Assembly: GCA_022616055.1 (NCBI GenBank)
Contig: JAKEFM010000026.1
Span: 1 to 42,001 of the forward strand
Reading direction: 5' to 3'
DNA: 42,001 bases
Source of the DNA: Planctomycetota bacterium
GTDB taxonomy: Bacteria; Planctomycetota; UBA1135; JAKEFM01
Below are positions 22,499-31,100 of the stretch, in pieces. The translations under genes were made by a program, and so were the position numbers. The notes beneath the pieces are model-generated. The model saw only the letters and a program-made list of their open reading frames with translations. It was not told where the DNA came from and ran no database searches. The first letter of the stretch is position 1. Every line of letters starts with the position of its first letter.

Positions 22499-24043
22499 GT
22501 GCCCGGATCCCGGATCGACCGGATGCCCCTCCCCGACGGGAGGATCCTCGAGTGCGAGTCGGCCCCGGGCGTGCACCCCCTCGCTCCCTCGACGATTGCC
22601 CTCGCCGCGGCGGTCTTCGCCGAGGTCCGCCGGGGACGAAGGGGCAGCGTGCTCGACCTCGGCTGCGGCGCGGGCTTCCTCGGCCTCGCCGCCGCCGCCG
22701 CCGGGGCGCGGCGCGTGCTCGCGACCGACGTCGACCACGCGGCCGTCGCCTGCGCGGCGCGGAACGCCTCGCGAGCCGGGCTCCGGATCGAGACGCGGGT
22801 GGGCGACTGGTTCGAGCCCGTGCGAGGGGAGGGCTTCGACCTTCTCGCGTCGAACCCCCCCCAGACCCCGGCGCCCTCGCCGATCGCGCCCGATCGGTGG
22901 GGCGGTCCGGAGGGATCGCGCCATCTCCTCCACGTCGCGGCGGAAGCCCCCCGTCACCTGGAGCCCCGCGGAGTCCTCCTCCTCCAGACGAGCACCCTCG
23001 CGGACCTCCGGCCGCTCGAGGCGCGCCTGCGCGCGCGCTTCCGCCTCCGCCTCGCCGCGGCGACCGAGCGTCCGTTCGTCGAGGAGGAGTACGCGTCGCT
23101 CCAGCCCGGCCTCTTCTCCTACCTCGAGCGCCGTCGCGCGGAGGGAAAGGCCTCGTTCGACGCCGACGGGCCGGGGCGCCTGCGGTTCCGCCTCCTCGTC
23201 CGCCGCTGCGAGCTCCTCGACCCGGAGCGAGTCCTCGTCGTCCACGCGGACGACCTCGGGATCGACGTCGCCCGCAACCGGGGGATCGCCGAGGCGTTCG
23301 CGCGGGGCGTCCTCACCTCCGCGAGCGTCCTGGCGAACGGCCCGGCCTTCGACGACGCCCTGCGGAGGCTGCGCGAGCTGCCCGGCACCGACGTCGGGGT
23401 CCACCTCAACCTCACGGAGGGGAGGCCGCTCAGCGGCGGCGCGACGCTCGTCGGACCGGAGGGGCGCTTCCCAGGGAAGGAGGTCGCGCGCGCGAACCTC
23501 CTCGAGGAGGGGCACGCGGACGAGTCGGAGGTCGAGGCGGAGTTCGCGGCGCAGGTCGAGCGGGCGCTCGGATCGGGACTGCCGGTCTCCCACCTCGACG
23601 GGCACCAGCATGTCCACGTCTGGCCCCGAGCGCGCCGGGCCTGTCTCGCCGTCGCGCGGCGTTTCGGGATCGCCTGGGTGCGAATCCCGATCGAGGACGC
23701 GCCGGAGGGGGCGGAGTGCTGCCCCCACCAGCTAGGGGACCGGGCCGCCCGCCTCCGGGACGATCTGCCGGTCGAGGGGTGCGGGACCGCCGACCGCTTC
23801 GTCGGCGAGTCGACGATCGGACGGGCGAGTCTCGAGGAGGTCCACCGCCTCCTGGCGTCGGCCGGCCCGGGAGTGACCGAGTGGATGGTCCACCCCGGGT
23901 ACGCCGAGACGGGCTCGGTCCCCTTCTCGAACGCCGAGCGCGAGCGGGAACTGCGGCTCCTCACCGACCCGGCGCTGCGGGCCTTCCTCGACGAGCAGGG
24001 CTTCCGCCGGTCCGGATTCCGGGACCTCCCCCCGCCCGCCTGA
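22499..24043 (+). CDS. Fusion: class I methyltransferase + ChbG/HpnK-type polysaccharide deacetylase
   Basis: A 514-residue two-domain enzyme in one uninterrupted frame. Domain 1 (about 1-235) is an AdoMet methyltransferase: DLGCGAGFLG (53-62), ATDVD (75-79) and NPPQ (119-122), the motif of PrmC/RsmC-type enzymes that methylate amides or amines. Domain 2 (about 240-514) is a ChbG/YdjC-like deacetylase: HADDLG (249-254), HLNLTEG (302-308), the metal motif HLDGHQHVH (365-373) and HPGY (465-468). Such deacetylases remove N-acetyl groups from sugars or act in hopanoid modification. The gene is followed 2 bp later by a GT4 glycosyltransferase, so glycan or glycolipid modification is likely. The substrate is unknown. 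Confidence 0.8.
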   Translation: MPGSRIDRMPLPDGRILECESAPGVHPLAPSTIALAAAVFAEVRRGRRGSVLDLGCGAGFLGLAAAAAGARRVLATDVDHAAVACAARNASRAGLRIETRVGDWFEPVRGEGFDLLASNPPQTPAPSPIAPDRWGGPEGSRHLLHVAAEAPRHLEPRGVLLLQTSTLADLRPLEARLRARFRLRLAAATERPFVEEEYASLQPGLFSYLERRRAEGKASFDADGPGRLRFRLLVRRCELLDPERVLVVHADDLGIDVARNRGIAEAFARGVLTSASVLANGPAFDDALRRLRELPGTDVGVHLNLTEGRPLSGGATLVGPEGRFPGKEVARANLLEEGHADESEVEAEFAAQVERALGSGLPVSHLDGHQHVHVWPRARRACLAVARRFGIAWVRIPIEDAPEGAECCPHQLGDRAARLRDDLPVEGCGTADRFVGESTIGRASLEEVHRLLASAGPGVTEWMVHPGYAETGSVPFSNAERERELRLLTDPALRAFLDEQGFRRSGFRDLPPPA

Positions 24044-24045
24044 CC

Positions 24046-25098
24046 TTGCGCGTCCTCCTCGTCTCCCCCGTCCCGCTCGACCTCCCGAGCGGGAACGCGG
24101 TCAGCGTCGCTCGCCTCGCCGAGGGGCTGCGCGCGCGCGGCCACTCCGTCGAGGTCTTCGTCCCGCCCCCCGAGGGAGGGGCGGTCGCCCTCGCCGAGGC
24201 CCACCGCAGGCTCGACCCCGACCTCGTCCACCTCTACCACGCCTGGCGCACGGGGAGGCTCGCGCGGTCGATCCCCCCGGAGGTGCCCATCGTCCTCGGC
24301 ATCGGAGGGACGGACGTCAACCGCGACCTCGAGGATCCGGGGCACGCGCGGGAGGTGGAGGAGGTCCTGCGCCGCGCGGGGGCGGTCCTCGCGCCGACGG
24401 AGGACGCGAGACGCAGGATCCTCCGGCACGTCCCGGACGCCTCCGTCCGCGTCGTCCCGAAAGGGGTCTCCCTCCCGGAGGGGGACTTCCCTTTCCGCGA
24501 GTCGGTCGGCCTCGCCCCCGACGAGCCGGTGCTCTTCCTCCCCGCCGCCGTGCGGCGCCTGAAGGGGAACCTCTTCGCCGCGCGCGCTCTTGCGGGGCTT
24601 CGCGGAGAGGTCCCGAAAGTCCGGGGCGTCTTCGCGGGACCCGTCCTCGAGGCCGACTACGGGGCGGAGTTCCGCGCGGCGCTCGGTCCCCGCGACCTCC
24701 ACCTCGAGACGATCCCCCGCGAGCGCATGGCCTCCGCGTACCGGGCCGCGGAGGTCGTCCTCAACGCCTCGACCCAGGAGGGGCTGTCGAACGCCGTGCT
24801 CGAGGCGATGGCGCTCGGCCGGGCCCTCCTCGTCTCCGACATCCCGGCCAACCGGGCCCTCGTCGTCGAGGGGGAGACCGGGCTCCTGTTCCGGGACGAG
24901 GCGGGGTTCGTCGGCGCCGCCCGCCGGCTCCTGCAGGACTCGCCGCTCCGGCGGCGGCTCGGCGACGCGGGGGCGGCGTTCGTCCGCGCGCGCCACGACC
25001 CCGCGACCGAGGTCGACCTCACGCTCGAGGCCTACGCCTCGGCTGCCGGATCGCCCGCTACTGGATCTCGACGGTCGCGGCGGAGAGGTCGAGGTTGA
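24046..25098 (+). CDS. GT4-family glycosyltransferase
   Basis: A 350-residue GT-B glycosyltransferase. The N-terminal Rossmann half begins RVLLVSPVPLDLPSGNAVSVARLAEGLRARGHSVEVF (the usual acceptor-side signature). The C-terminal half has the GT4 nucleotide-sugar motif AAEVVLNASTQEGLSNAVLEAMALGRALLVSD, with the E-x7-E pattern, and GETGLLF. It transfers a sugar from a nucleotide donor. The start is probably TTG 24046, two bases after the previous stop, so it is coupled to the methyltransferase/deacetylase fusion. Its last 41 bases overlap the convergent gene ending at 25058, and its Arg-rich tail is antisense to that gene. Confidence 0.85.
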   Translation: MRVLLVSPVPLDLPSGNAVSVARLAEGLRARGHSVEVFVPPPEGGAVALAEAHRRLDPDLVHLYHAWRTGRLARSIPPEVPIVLGIGGTDVNRDLEDPGHAREVEEVLRRAGAVLAPTEDARRRILRHVPDASVRVVPKGVSLPEGDFPFRESVGLAPDEPVLFLPAAVRRLKGNLFAARALAGLRGEVPKVRGVFAGPVLEADYGAEFRAALGPRDLHLETIPRERMASAYRAAEVVLNASTQEGLSNAVLEAMALGRALLVSDIPANRALVVEGETGLLFRDEAGFVGAARRLLQDSPLRRRLGDAGAAFVRARHDPATEVDLTLEAYASAAGSPATGSRRSRRRGRG

Positions 25099-26392
25099 CG
25101 AGCATGCCCCCGGAGATGCGGGCCGAGGCGAGCGTGATCACGATCCCGGACGTCCCCAGTCCGATGGGGACGTCGAGAGGGGGGAGGGAGAGGTTCCCCG
25201 CGGGCCCGACGAAGAGCCCCAGGCCGAGGACGAGGGGATCGACGACCAGGGGGGCCGGACCCGGGCCGTCGGGGTCGTATCCGAAGACCCCGATGACGCC
25301 GAGGTCCCCCGGAGGGCCGCCGAGCGCGAACCGGAAGGTCGCGGTCGTCCCCGCCGACGGACGCCGGGGGAAGACGGTGAGGTCGTCCTCGAACTCGTTC
25401 ACGGCGAGCTGGCTCGGGACCCCGAAGGAGGCGCCGATCCCGCCGGGGAAGTAGGGGAGCGCGACGGCGGGGTGCGGAGGTCCGAGGGAGAGGTCGATCA
25501 CGAAGATCGTGTCCATGTTCGTCGCGGACACGGTGAACATCTTCGTGCCTTGGATCTCGAGGTCGTTCGGCGGGGAGAGCGACCCGATCGCAGGGGTGAC
25601 GTCGAGCGGGACCGGAGGGGCCGGCCAGAGGGCGGGATCCGTCGGGAGCACCACGATCCAGGTGAGGCCCGAGGGGCCGCCGGGGAAGCCCGGTCCGAAG
25701 GTGCAGGCGTAGACCTTCGTCCTGTCCTCCGAGAGGGTGAGCCCGCTGATCGTCGAGCTCCCCGTGACCGTCGCGACGGAGGCCGCGTTGAGGGGCGTGA
25801 GGGTCCCCGTCTCCGGGTCGACGTGGACGACGAACCCGACCCCCATCACGCCGACGTAGAGGTCGTTCCCGACCGGGTCGTATGCGAGCGCGTTCGCGAC
25901 GGCGCCCCCCCCGAAACCGGTCGCGACGAGGACGGATCCGCCCGTCGCCCGATCGACCTTGTAGACGCTCGCGCCCGAGCTCGCGAAGAGGTTCCCGTCG
26001 TCGTCGAGGACGAGGTCCGACACGGAGGCCTGGGAGGGGAGGGTCGCGACCACGGTCGATCCCGTCACCGCCGTTCCGGAGAGGAGCAGCTCGGAGATCG
26101 TCCCGGTCGACGGACAGGCCGACCCACCGGGGTCGATCCCCCCGACGAGGAGCTTCGTCGGGTCGTAGGGGTCGATCGCGATCGAGTTCGCCTCGATGCA
26201 GGGGAGGCCGGTGAGGAGAGTCGTCGTCGCCGGGATCGGATCGACGAGGGCGAGCCCTCCCGGGAACGCCCCGTCCCGGAAGGCGCCGGCCCCGATGCCG
26301 CCGAGCGGGATCTGGGCGGGGCCCGGCGCGGCGGCGAGGGGGAGGAGCCCGAGGGCCGTCGCGGGAAGCCGCGAGAAGCGCGTGGAAGGCAT
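25058..26392 (-). CDS. Exported beta-propeller-like protein, paralogue A
   Basis: A 444-residue exported protein, the same length as its neighbour at 26588-27922 and clearly its tandem duplicate. It has a signal peptide (MPSTRFSRLPATALGLLPLAAAP), then propeller-like blades: DPYDPTKLLVGGI, LVLDDDGNLFASSG..VYKVDRATG, ALAYDPVGNDLYVG, VHVDPETG and LTLSEDRTKVYACTFG, which resemble NHL/SMP-30-like repeats. A C-terminal beta domain ends VNLDL...VEIQ. No catalytic residues can be named. The ATG at 26392 has AAGGAG eight bases upstream. Role unknown; probably a secreted binding protein. Confidence 0.78.
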   Translation of the reverse strand: MPSTRFSRLPATALGLLPLAAAPGPAQIPLGGIGAGAFRDGAFPGGLALVDPIPATTTLLTGLPCIEANSIAIDPYDPTKLLVGGIDPGGSACPSTGTISELLLSGTAVTGSTVVATLPSQASVSDLVLDDDGNLFASSGASVYKVDRATGGSVLVATGFGGGAVANALAYDPVGNDLYVGVMGVGFVVHVDPETGTLTPLNAASVATVTGSSTISGLTLSEDRTKVYACTFGPGFPGGPSGLTWIVVLPTDPALWPAPPVPLDVTPAIGSLSPPNDLEIQGTKMFTVSATNMDTIFVIDLSLGPPHPAVALPYFPGGIGASFGVPSQLAVNEFEDDLTVFPRRPSAGTTATFRFALGGPPGDLGVIGVFGYDPDGPGPAPLVVDPLVLGLGLFVGPAGNLSLPPLDVPIGLGTSGIVITLASARISGGMLVNLDLSAATVEIQ

Positions 26393-26405
26393 CGGCGATC
26401 TCCTT

Positions 26406-26424
26406 GCCGCCCCAGGGGAGCAGC
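26406..26424 (-). promoter_or_regulatory. Leader hairpin before paralogue A
   Basis: A 19-nt hairpin, 8-bp stem with two G-U pairs and a 3-nt loop, ending one base before the AAGGAG ribosome site. The hairpin before paralogue B occupies the same place with the same length and different but compatible pairs, so the structure seems conserved. Confidence 0.4.
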
Positions 26425-26490
26425 CCGGTTCCGAGCGACCGTCGCCATCGTCGGCCCCTCCTCCTCTCGCGACGGCAACTCGCTCCGACA

Positions 26491-26519
26491 AGTGTCGGGG
26501 TCAGGACCCGATTCGGCAA
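26491..26519 (-). promoter_or_regulatory. Putative promoter of paralogue A
   Basis: On the minus strand TTGCCG (26514-26519), 17 bp, GACACT (26491-26496). The same hexamers at the same spacing precede paralogue B, while the spacers differ. The -10 lies within a 14-bp palindrome, CCGACACTTGTCGG (26485-26498), a possible operator. Confidence 0.5.
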
Positions 26520-26587
26520 GGCCGGAGAGGCCCGGAGGAAGGGGAGGGCCCGGCCCCCGTCCCGGCGGCCGGGCCCCGCGGCCCCTC

Positions 26588-27922
26588 CTACTGGATCTCG
26601 ACGTTCGCGGCGAAGAGGTCGAGATTGACGAGGGTGGCGCCGGAGAAGCGGGCCGATCCCAGCGTGATCACCGTCCCCGTCGACCCCGCCGCGAGGGTGG
26701 TCGCGAGCGGGGGGAGGGCGAAGTTCCCCTCGACGCCGGCGAAGAGCCCCGCTCCGAGGACGACCGGACTGAAGACGAAGGGGGCCGGGCCCGGGCCGTC
26801 GGGATCGAAGCCGACCAACCCGATGGCCCCGAGGTCCCCCGGAGGTCCGCCGAGGGCGAGCTGGAAGCTCACGGACGTCCCCCCCGTCGGGCGCCGCGGG
26901 AAGACGGTCAGGTCGTCGGCGAACTCGTTCACGGCGAGCTGGCTGGAGACGCCGAAGGAGGCGCCGATCCCTCCCGGGTAGTAGCCGACCGGGACCGCCG
27001 GGTGCGGGGGTCCGACCGAGAGGTCGATCTCGTAGATGAGATCCGCGTTCGCCGAGGAGGCCGTGAACATCTTCGTCCCGTGGATCTCGATGTCGTTGAG
27101 CGACGGCGACCCGATGGCGGGAGTGACGTCGAGGGGGAGGAGGGGGGCCGGCCAGAGGGCCGGATCCGTCGGGAACTCGAGGATCCAGGTGGCGCCGGAC
27201 GGCCCGCCGGGGAGGCCCGTCCCGAAGCTGCAGGCGTAGACCTTCGTCCCATCCTCGGAGAGCGTGAGCCCGCTGATCGTCGGGCTCCCCGTGATGCCGG
27301 CGACGGAGAGCGTGTTGAGAGGGGTCTGGATCCCCGTCTCCGGATCGACGTGGATCACCCGGCCGACCACCGTCGCGCCGACGTACAGGTCGTTCCCCAC
27401 CGGGTCGTAGGCGAGGGCGTTCGCCGTCGCGGTGGTGGCGAATCCCGTCGCGACGAGGGTGGACACCCCGGTCGCCCGATCGACCTTGTAGACGCTGGGG
27501 CCCGCGCTCGCGAAGGCGTTCCCGTCGTCGTCGAGGACTAGATCCGCGATCGAGCTCGTGACGCCCGGAATCACGATCGTCGTGGATCCCGTCACCGCGG
27601 TCCCGGAGAGCGTGACCTCGAAGATCGTCCCGGCCGAGCCGCAGGTCGTGCCCGCCGGACTGATCCCCCCGAGGAGGACCTTCGTCCGGTCGTAGGGATC
27701 GAGCACGAGGGAGTTCACCTCGAGACAGGCCACGCCGGTGACGAGGGTCGTCGTCGTCGCGGCCGGATCGAGGATGGCGAATCCTCCCGGGGTCGTCGCC
27801 GGGGCCGTCCCCGTGAGGAACGCTCCCACCCCGATTCCGTCGAACGGGACCTGGGCGGGGGCCGGAGCGGGGAGGAGCCCGAGGATCGTCGCGGAGAGGA
27901 CCGAGACTCGCGTGCTGACCAT
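26588..27922 (-). CDS. Exported beta-propeller-like protein, paralogue B
   Basis: A 444-residue exported protein, tandem paralogue of the 25058-26392 product, highly similar along the whole length (for example DLVLDDDGN.FAS.G.SVYKVDRATG and ALAYDPVGNDLYVG). Signal peptide: MVSTRVSVLSATILGLLPAPAPAQ. Propeller-like repeats fill about residues 60-330, then a beta domain ends VNLDLFAANVEIQ. It has no recognised enzymatic motif. The ATG at 27922 has AAGGAG upstream. The intergenic DNA before the gene is duplicated too, so gene and control region were copied together. Gap to the paralogue: 195 bp. Confidence 0.78.
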   Translation of the reverse strand: MVSTRVSVLSATILGLLPAPAPAQVPFDGIGVGAFLTGTAPATTPGGFAILDPAATTTTLVTGVACLEVNSLVLDPYDRTKVLLGGISPAGTTCGSAGTIFEVTLSGTAVTGSTTIVIPGVTSSIADLVLDDDGNAFASAGPSVYKVDRATGVSTLVATGFATTATANALAYDPVGNDLYVGATVVGRVIHVDPETGIQTPLNTLSVAGITGSPTISGLTLSEDGTKVYACSFGTGLPGGPSGATWILEFPTDPALWPAPLLPLDVTPAIGSPSLNDIEIHGTKMFTASSANADLIYEIDLSVGPPHPAVPVGYYPGGIGASFGVSSQLAVNEFADDLTVFPRRPTGGTSVSFQLALGGPPGDLGAIGLVGFDPDGPGPAPFVFSPVVLGAGLFAGVEGNFALPPLATTLAAGSTGTVITLGSARFSGATLVNLDLFAANVEIQ

Positions 27923-27936
27923 CACCGATTCTCCTT

Positions 27937-27955
27937 GCCGCCTCGGAGGGGCGGC
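27937..27955 (-). promoter_or_regulatory. Leader hairpin before paralogue B
   Basis: A 19-nt element with a perfect 6-bp GCCGCC/GGCGGC stem and 7-nt loop, immediately before AAGGAG. See the matching hairpin at 26406-26424. A palindromic GCGACGGTCGC lies further upstream in both leaders. Confidence 0.4.
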
Positions 27956-28019
27956 CAACCTTCGAGCGACCGTCGCCGGCGCCGGACCTTCCCTTCCGTG
28001 TCGACGGTCCGCGCCGAAC

Positions 28020-28048
28020 AGTGTCAGAGCCGCGACCCCTTCGTGCAA
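28020..28048 (-). promoter_or_regulatory. Putative promoter of paralogue B
   Basis: On the minus strand TTGCAC (28043-28048), 17 bp, GACACT (28020-28025). Identical -10 and spacing to the paralogue A promoter, with TTGC shared in the -35. The predicted leader is about 90 nt. Confidence 0.5.
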
Positions 28049-28076
28049 GCCCGGGAAAGCCGGTAGGGGGGGCCGC

Positions 28077-28082
28077 TATGAT
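28077..28082 (+). promoter_or_regulatory. Putative -10 (TATGAT) of the AsmA-like gene
   Basis: TATGAT matches the consensus at five of six positions and lies 73 nt before the ATG at 28156. It overlaps the alternative ATG at 28078, which argues for the later start. It is divergent from the paralogue B promoter. Confidence 0.35.
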
Positions 28083-28155
28083 CCCTACGAGTCTGTCTAC
28101 GCAGCCAACGCGCGGATGTGGGCGAGCGTTGAACGACGACGGGCCGCCGGGCTCC

Positions 28156-31100
28156 ATGGCTCTTCCCCCGGAGATCTCCCCTCCCCCTGCCGACCCCAAG
28201 CCGCGACGCCGGAGGCGGCGGTGGGGACGCGCGCTCGGCGCGGGCTTCCTGTGCGGAGTCCTCCTCGTGGCCCTCGCGCCGACGATCCTCTCGACGCGCC
28301 CCGGGCTCTCCGTCGCCCTCGCCATCGCCGAACCGTTCCTGCCGGTCGAGGTCGAGGTGGGCGACCTCGAGGCGGGGTGGACGAAGGGGATCGACGTCCG
28401 CGACCTGCGGATCCGCACGAGGGACGGAAGGGAAGCCCTCACGGCGCGCCGGGCCAAGGCCGCCTTCTCCCTGCGCGCGCTCTTCCGCGGACGGATCGAG
28501 GGACTCGCGCGCCTGGAGGAACCGCGCGGTACGGTCCGGAGGCGCCGGGACGGCGCCGTCGAGATCGCGGGGCTGCGGATCGAGCCGCCGGAGGGCGGGT
28601 CCGGACGGGGGGAGGAGGAGCGCCGGCGGAACGAGGGGGAAGGGAGCTTCCCGCGGCTCGGCGCGGTCGACCTCGCCCTCACGAACGGATCCCTCCGGCT
28701 CGTCGACGAGACCGGAGGACCCGAGGCCTCGCTCGAGGACCTCTCCCTCTCGCTCCGCTCGTCGGGTCGGAGCGCCCCCCTTCTCCTCGAGGCGGAGGCC
28801 AAGCTCAAGGCCGGGGGGCGGACCGGGACCGTGAGCCTCAAGGGCCGCGGCCGGCCGGAGGAGAAGGAGGGGGAAGTCGAGATCGAGTTCGACTCCCTCG
28901 ACCTCGCCCCCCTCTCTCCCCTCGCGGCGGCGGGCGGCTCCCTCGCGCGGATCGCGGGCCGACTCGACGGCACCCTCTCCGTCTCGCTCGCCCGGGACGG
29001 GACCTTCTCGAGCACCGGGGAGGTCCGGGCGAAGGACCTGCGACTCGAGAGCGCGCGGCCCGGCGTGGGCCCCTGGGTCGAGCCCTCGGTGACCCTCCGC
29101 CCCGCGTTCCAGTTCGACCCCCGGGCGCAGACCCTCTCCGTCGAGGGGCTCGAGGTCCGGACCTCCTTCGCCTCCCTCACGGGTCGCGGCCGGGGGGGAG
29201 GAACCGGCGTCGAGGCGGGAGCGGAGGGATCGGTCGACTTCGCCTGCGACCTCGGCGCGGCCCTCGACTGCGCGCGGCTCTTCGCCCCCGGACTCCCCTC
29301 CGGCGCCGGGCGGCTCGCGGGGAAGGCGACGGCGAGCGGCACGGGCGGGTCCCTCCGCGTCGACCTCGACGGGAAGGCGACCGATCTCGCGCTCACCGGC
29401 CCGAGCCTCCCGCCCGACCTCGTCCTGCCCGAGTCGGCCGCCTTCCGCGCCTCCCTCGCCTACGACGCGACGAACGGGCGGGCGCTGCTCCAGGGAGGTC
29501 GCCTCGAGGCGGGCCCCCTCCTCGCGACCTTCGTCGCCTCGCGGGAGGTCGGCGCGGAGGGGCCGGTCCTCGCCGGACGCGCGAAGCTCGAGGGGGACCT
29601 CTCGGCGCTCGAGCGTCACCTCCGGCCGTACCTTCCCGAGGGTTTCCGTCTCGGCGGAACGCTCGGATCCGAGTTCACGTTCCGGTCCGATCCGAGCGGC
29701 GTCGAGGTCGAGGGGGAGGCGAGCGTCGCCGACCTCCTCGCGGCCGCGCCCGGGCGCGGCGAGGTCCGGCGCGGGCGTCTCGAGGCGAGCCTCGAGGTCG
29801 CCCGGGACCCGGAGGAGGATCGGCTCCTCCTCCGCCGCTTCCGGGCCGGCATGGGGGCGCTCGACGTCGAGGCGAGCGGGGAGATCGGAGCGGAGGAGGA
29901 CTCGAAGGTCGAGCTGCACCTGCGGGGCGGAGGGGACCTCGCCGAGGCCGCGGCGCTCGCGCGCCTCTTCGCCCCCGCCCCGGCGGAGGCGAAGGGAAGC
30001 CTGCGCCTCGAGCTCGACGTCACGGGGGCCCGGGACTCCGCGCGCTTCACCCTGCGCTCCGGGCTCTCCGGCGCGTTCCTCGGCCCCGGCGATCCCCCTC
30101 CGCTCGAGGCGACGCTCGACTGCGACGGGACGTTCGCCGCGGATTCCTCGACCCTCTCCTTCGAGGGGGGACGGCTCGTCGCCCCCTTCTGCGAGGGGAC
30201 CTTCTCGGGCGCCCTCTCCGGATCCGGCCTCGAGGCGCGCCTCCGCCTCGAAGGGGACCTCGCCCGCGCCGATCCCTACCTGCGGGCGCTCGTTTCCGGG
30301 GGAACCCCTCTCGCCGGGAAGATCCGCCTCGACGGTCGCCTGGAGGCGTCCCCCGATCGGGCGACCTTCGGCCTCGAGGTCTCCTCCTCGGGGCTCGCCG
30401 GAGGCCCGGTCGAGGCCGACCTCTCCGGCACCTACGTCCGCGGGGCGGGCCTTCCCGCCCTCGAGGCGAACGGGGGCTTCCGCGCGGACCTCGCCTCCCT
30501 CCTCCCCTTCGCGCGCCTCGCGAACCCCCGGCTCGACCTCGCGGGGAACCTCCGGGGGGAGGTAAGCACGAAGCGGAGCGGGGCCGCGACCCGGATCGAG
30601 GCGGAGATCGCCGCTGAGGAACTCCGGCTCGCGAGCCGTCCGGGCGGAACCGAGGGGAAGCCCGCGGGGTTCCTGGACCGGCTCGCCGCCTCCCCGATCG
30701 TCGAGAAGGAGGCGCGCGTCGACCTCCTCGCAGTCCTCGACGCGGACAAGGATCGCCTCGCGATCGAGCGCGCCGACCTCCGCGCCGTCACGTCCGGGCT
30801 CGAGGCGAACGCGCGCGGCAGGGTCGAGGGGGTCTCGGCGTCCGGCCTCCTCGAAGGGTCGGCGGAGCTCTCCGCGGACGGGGAGGCCCTGCGGGCGTGC
30901 GCGGCCGCGGCGTTCCCCCCGGATCTCCGGCTCCCGGGGAAGACGACCGGCCGGTTCACGATCGGCGGGAGGCTCCGGCCCGACGCGCTGCGCGGGATCA
31001 GCGTCGCGGGGACGCTCGAGGTCCCGGCGATCGACCTCGCCGACACCACCCTGCGCGGGGCGCGCCTCGACGTCGCCCTGTCGGGCGGGACGCTGCGGAT

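Noticed and set aside
25032..29396. 1454-codon minus-strand frame
   Set aside because: Arg/Pro/Ser-rich shadow of the two exported paralogues and the AsmA-like gene; no domain character.
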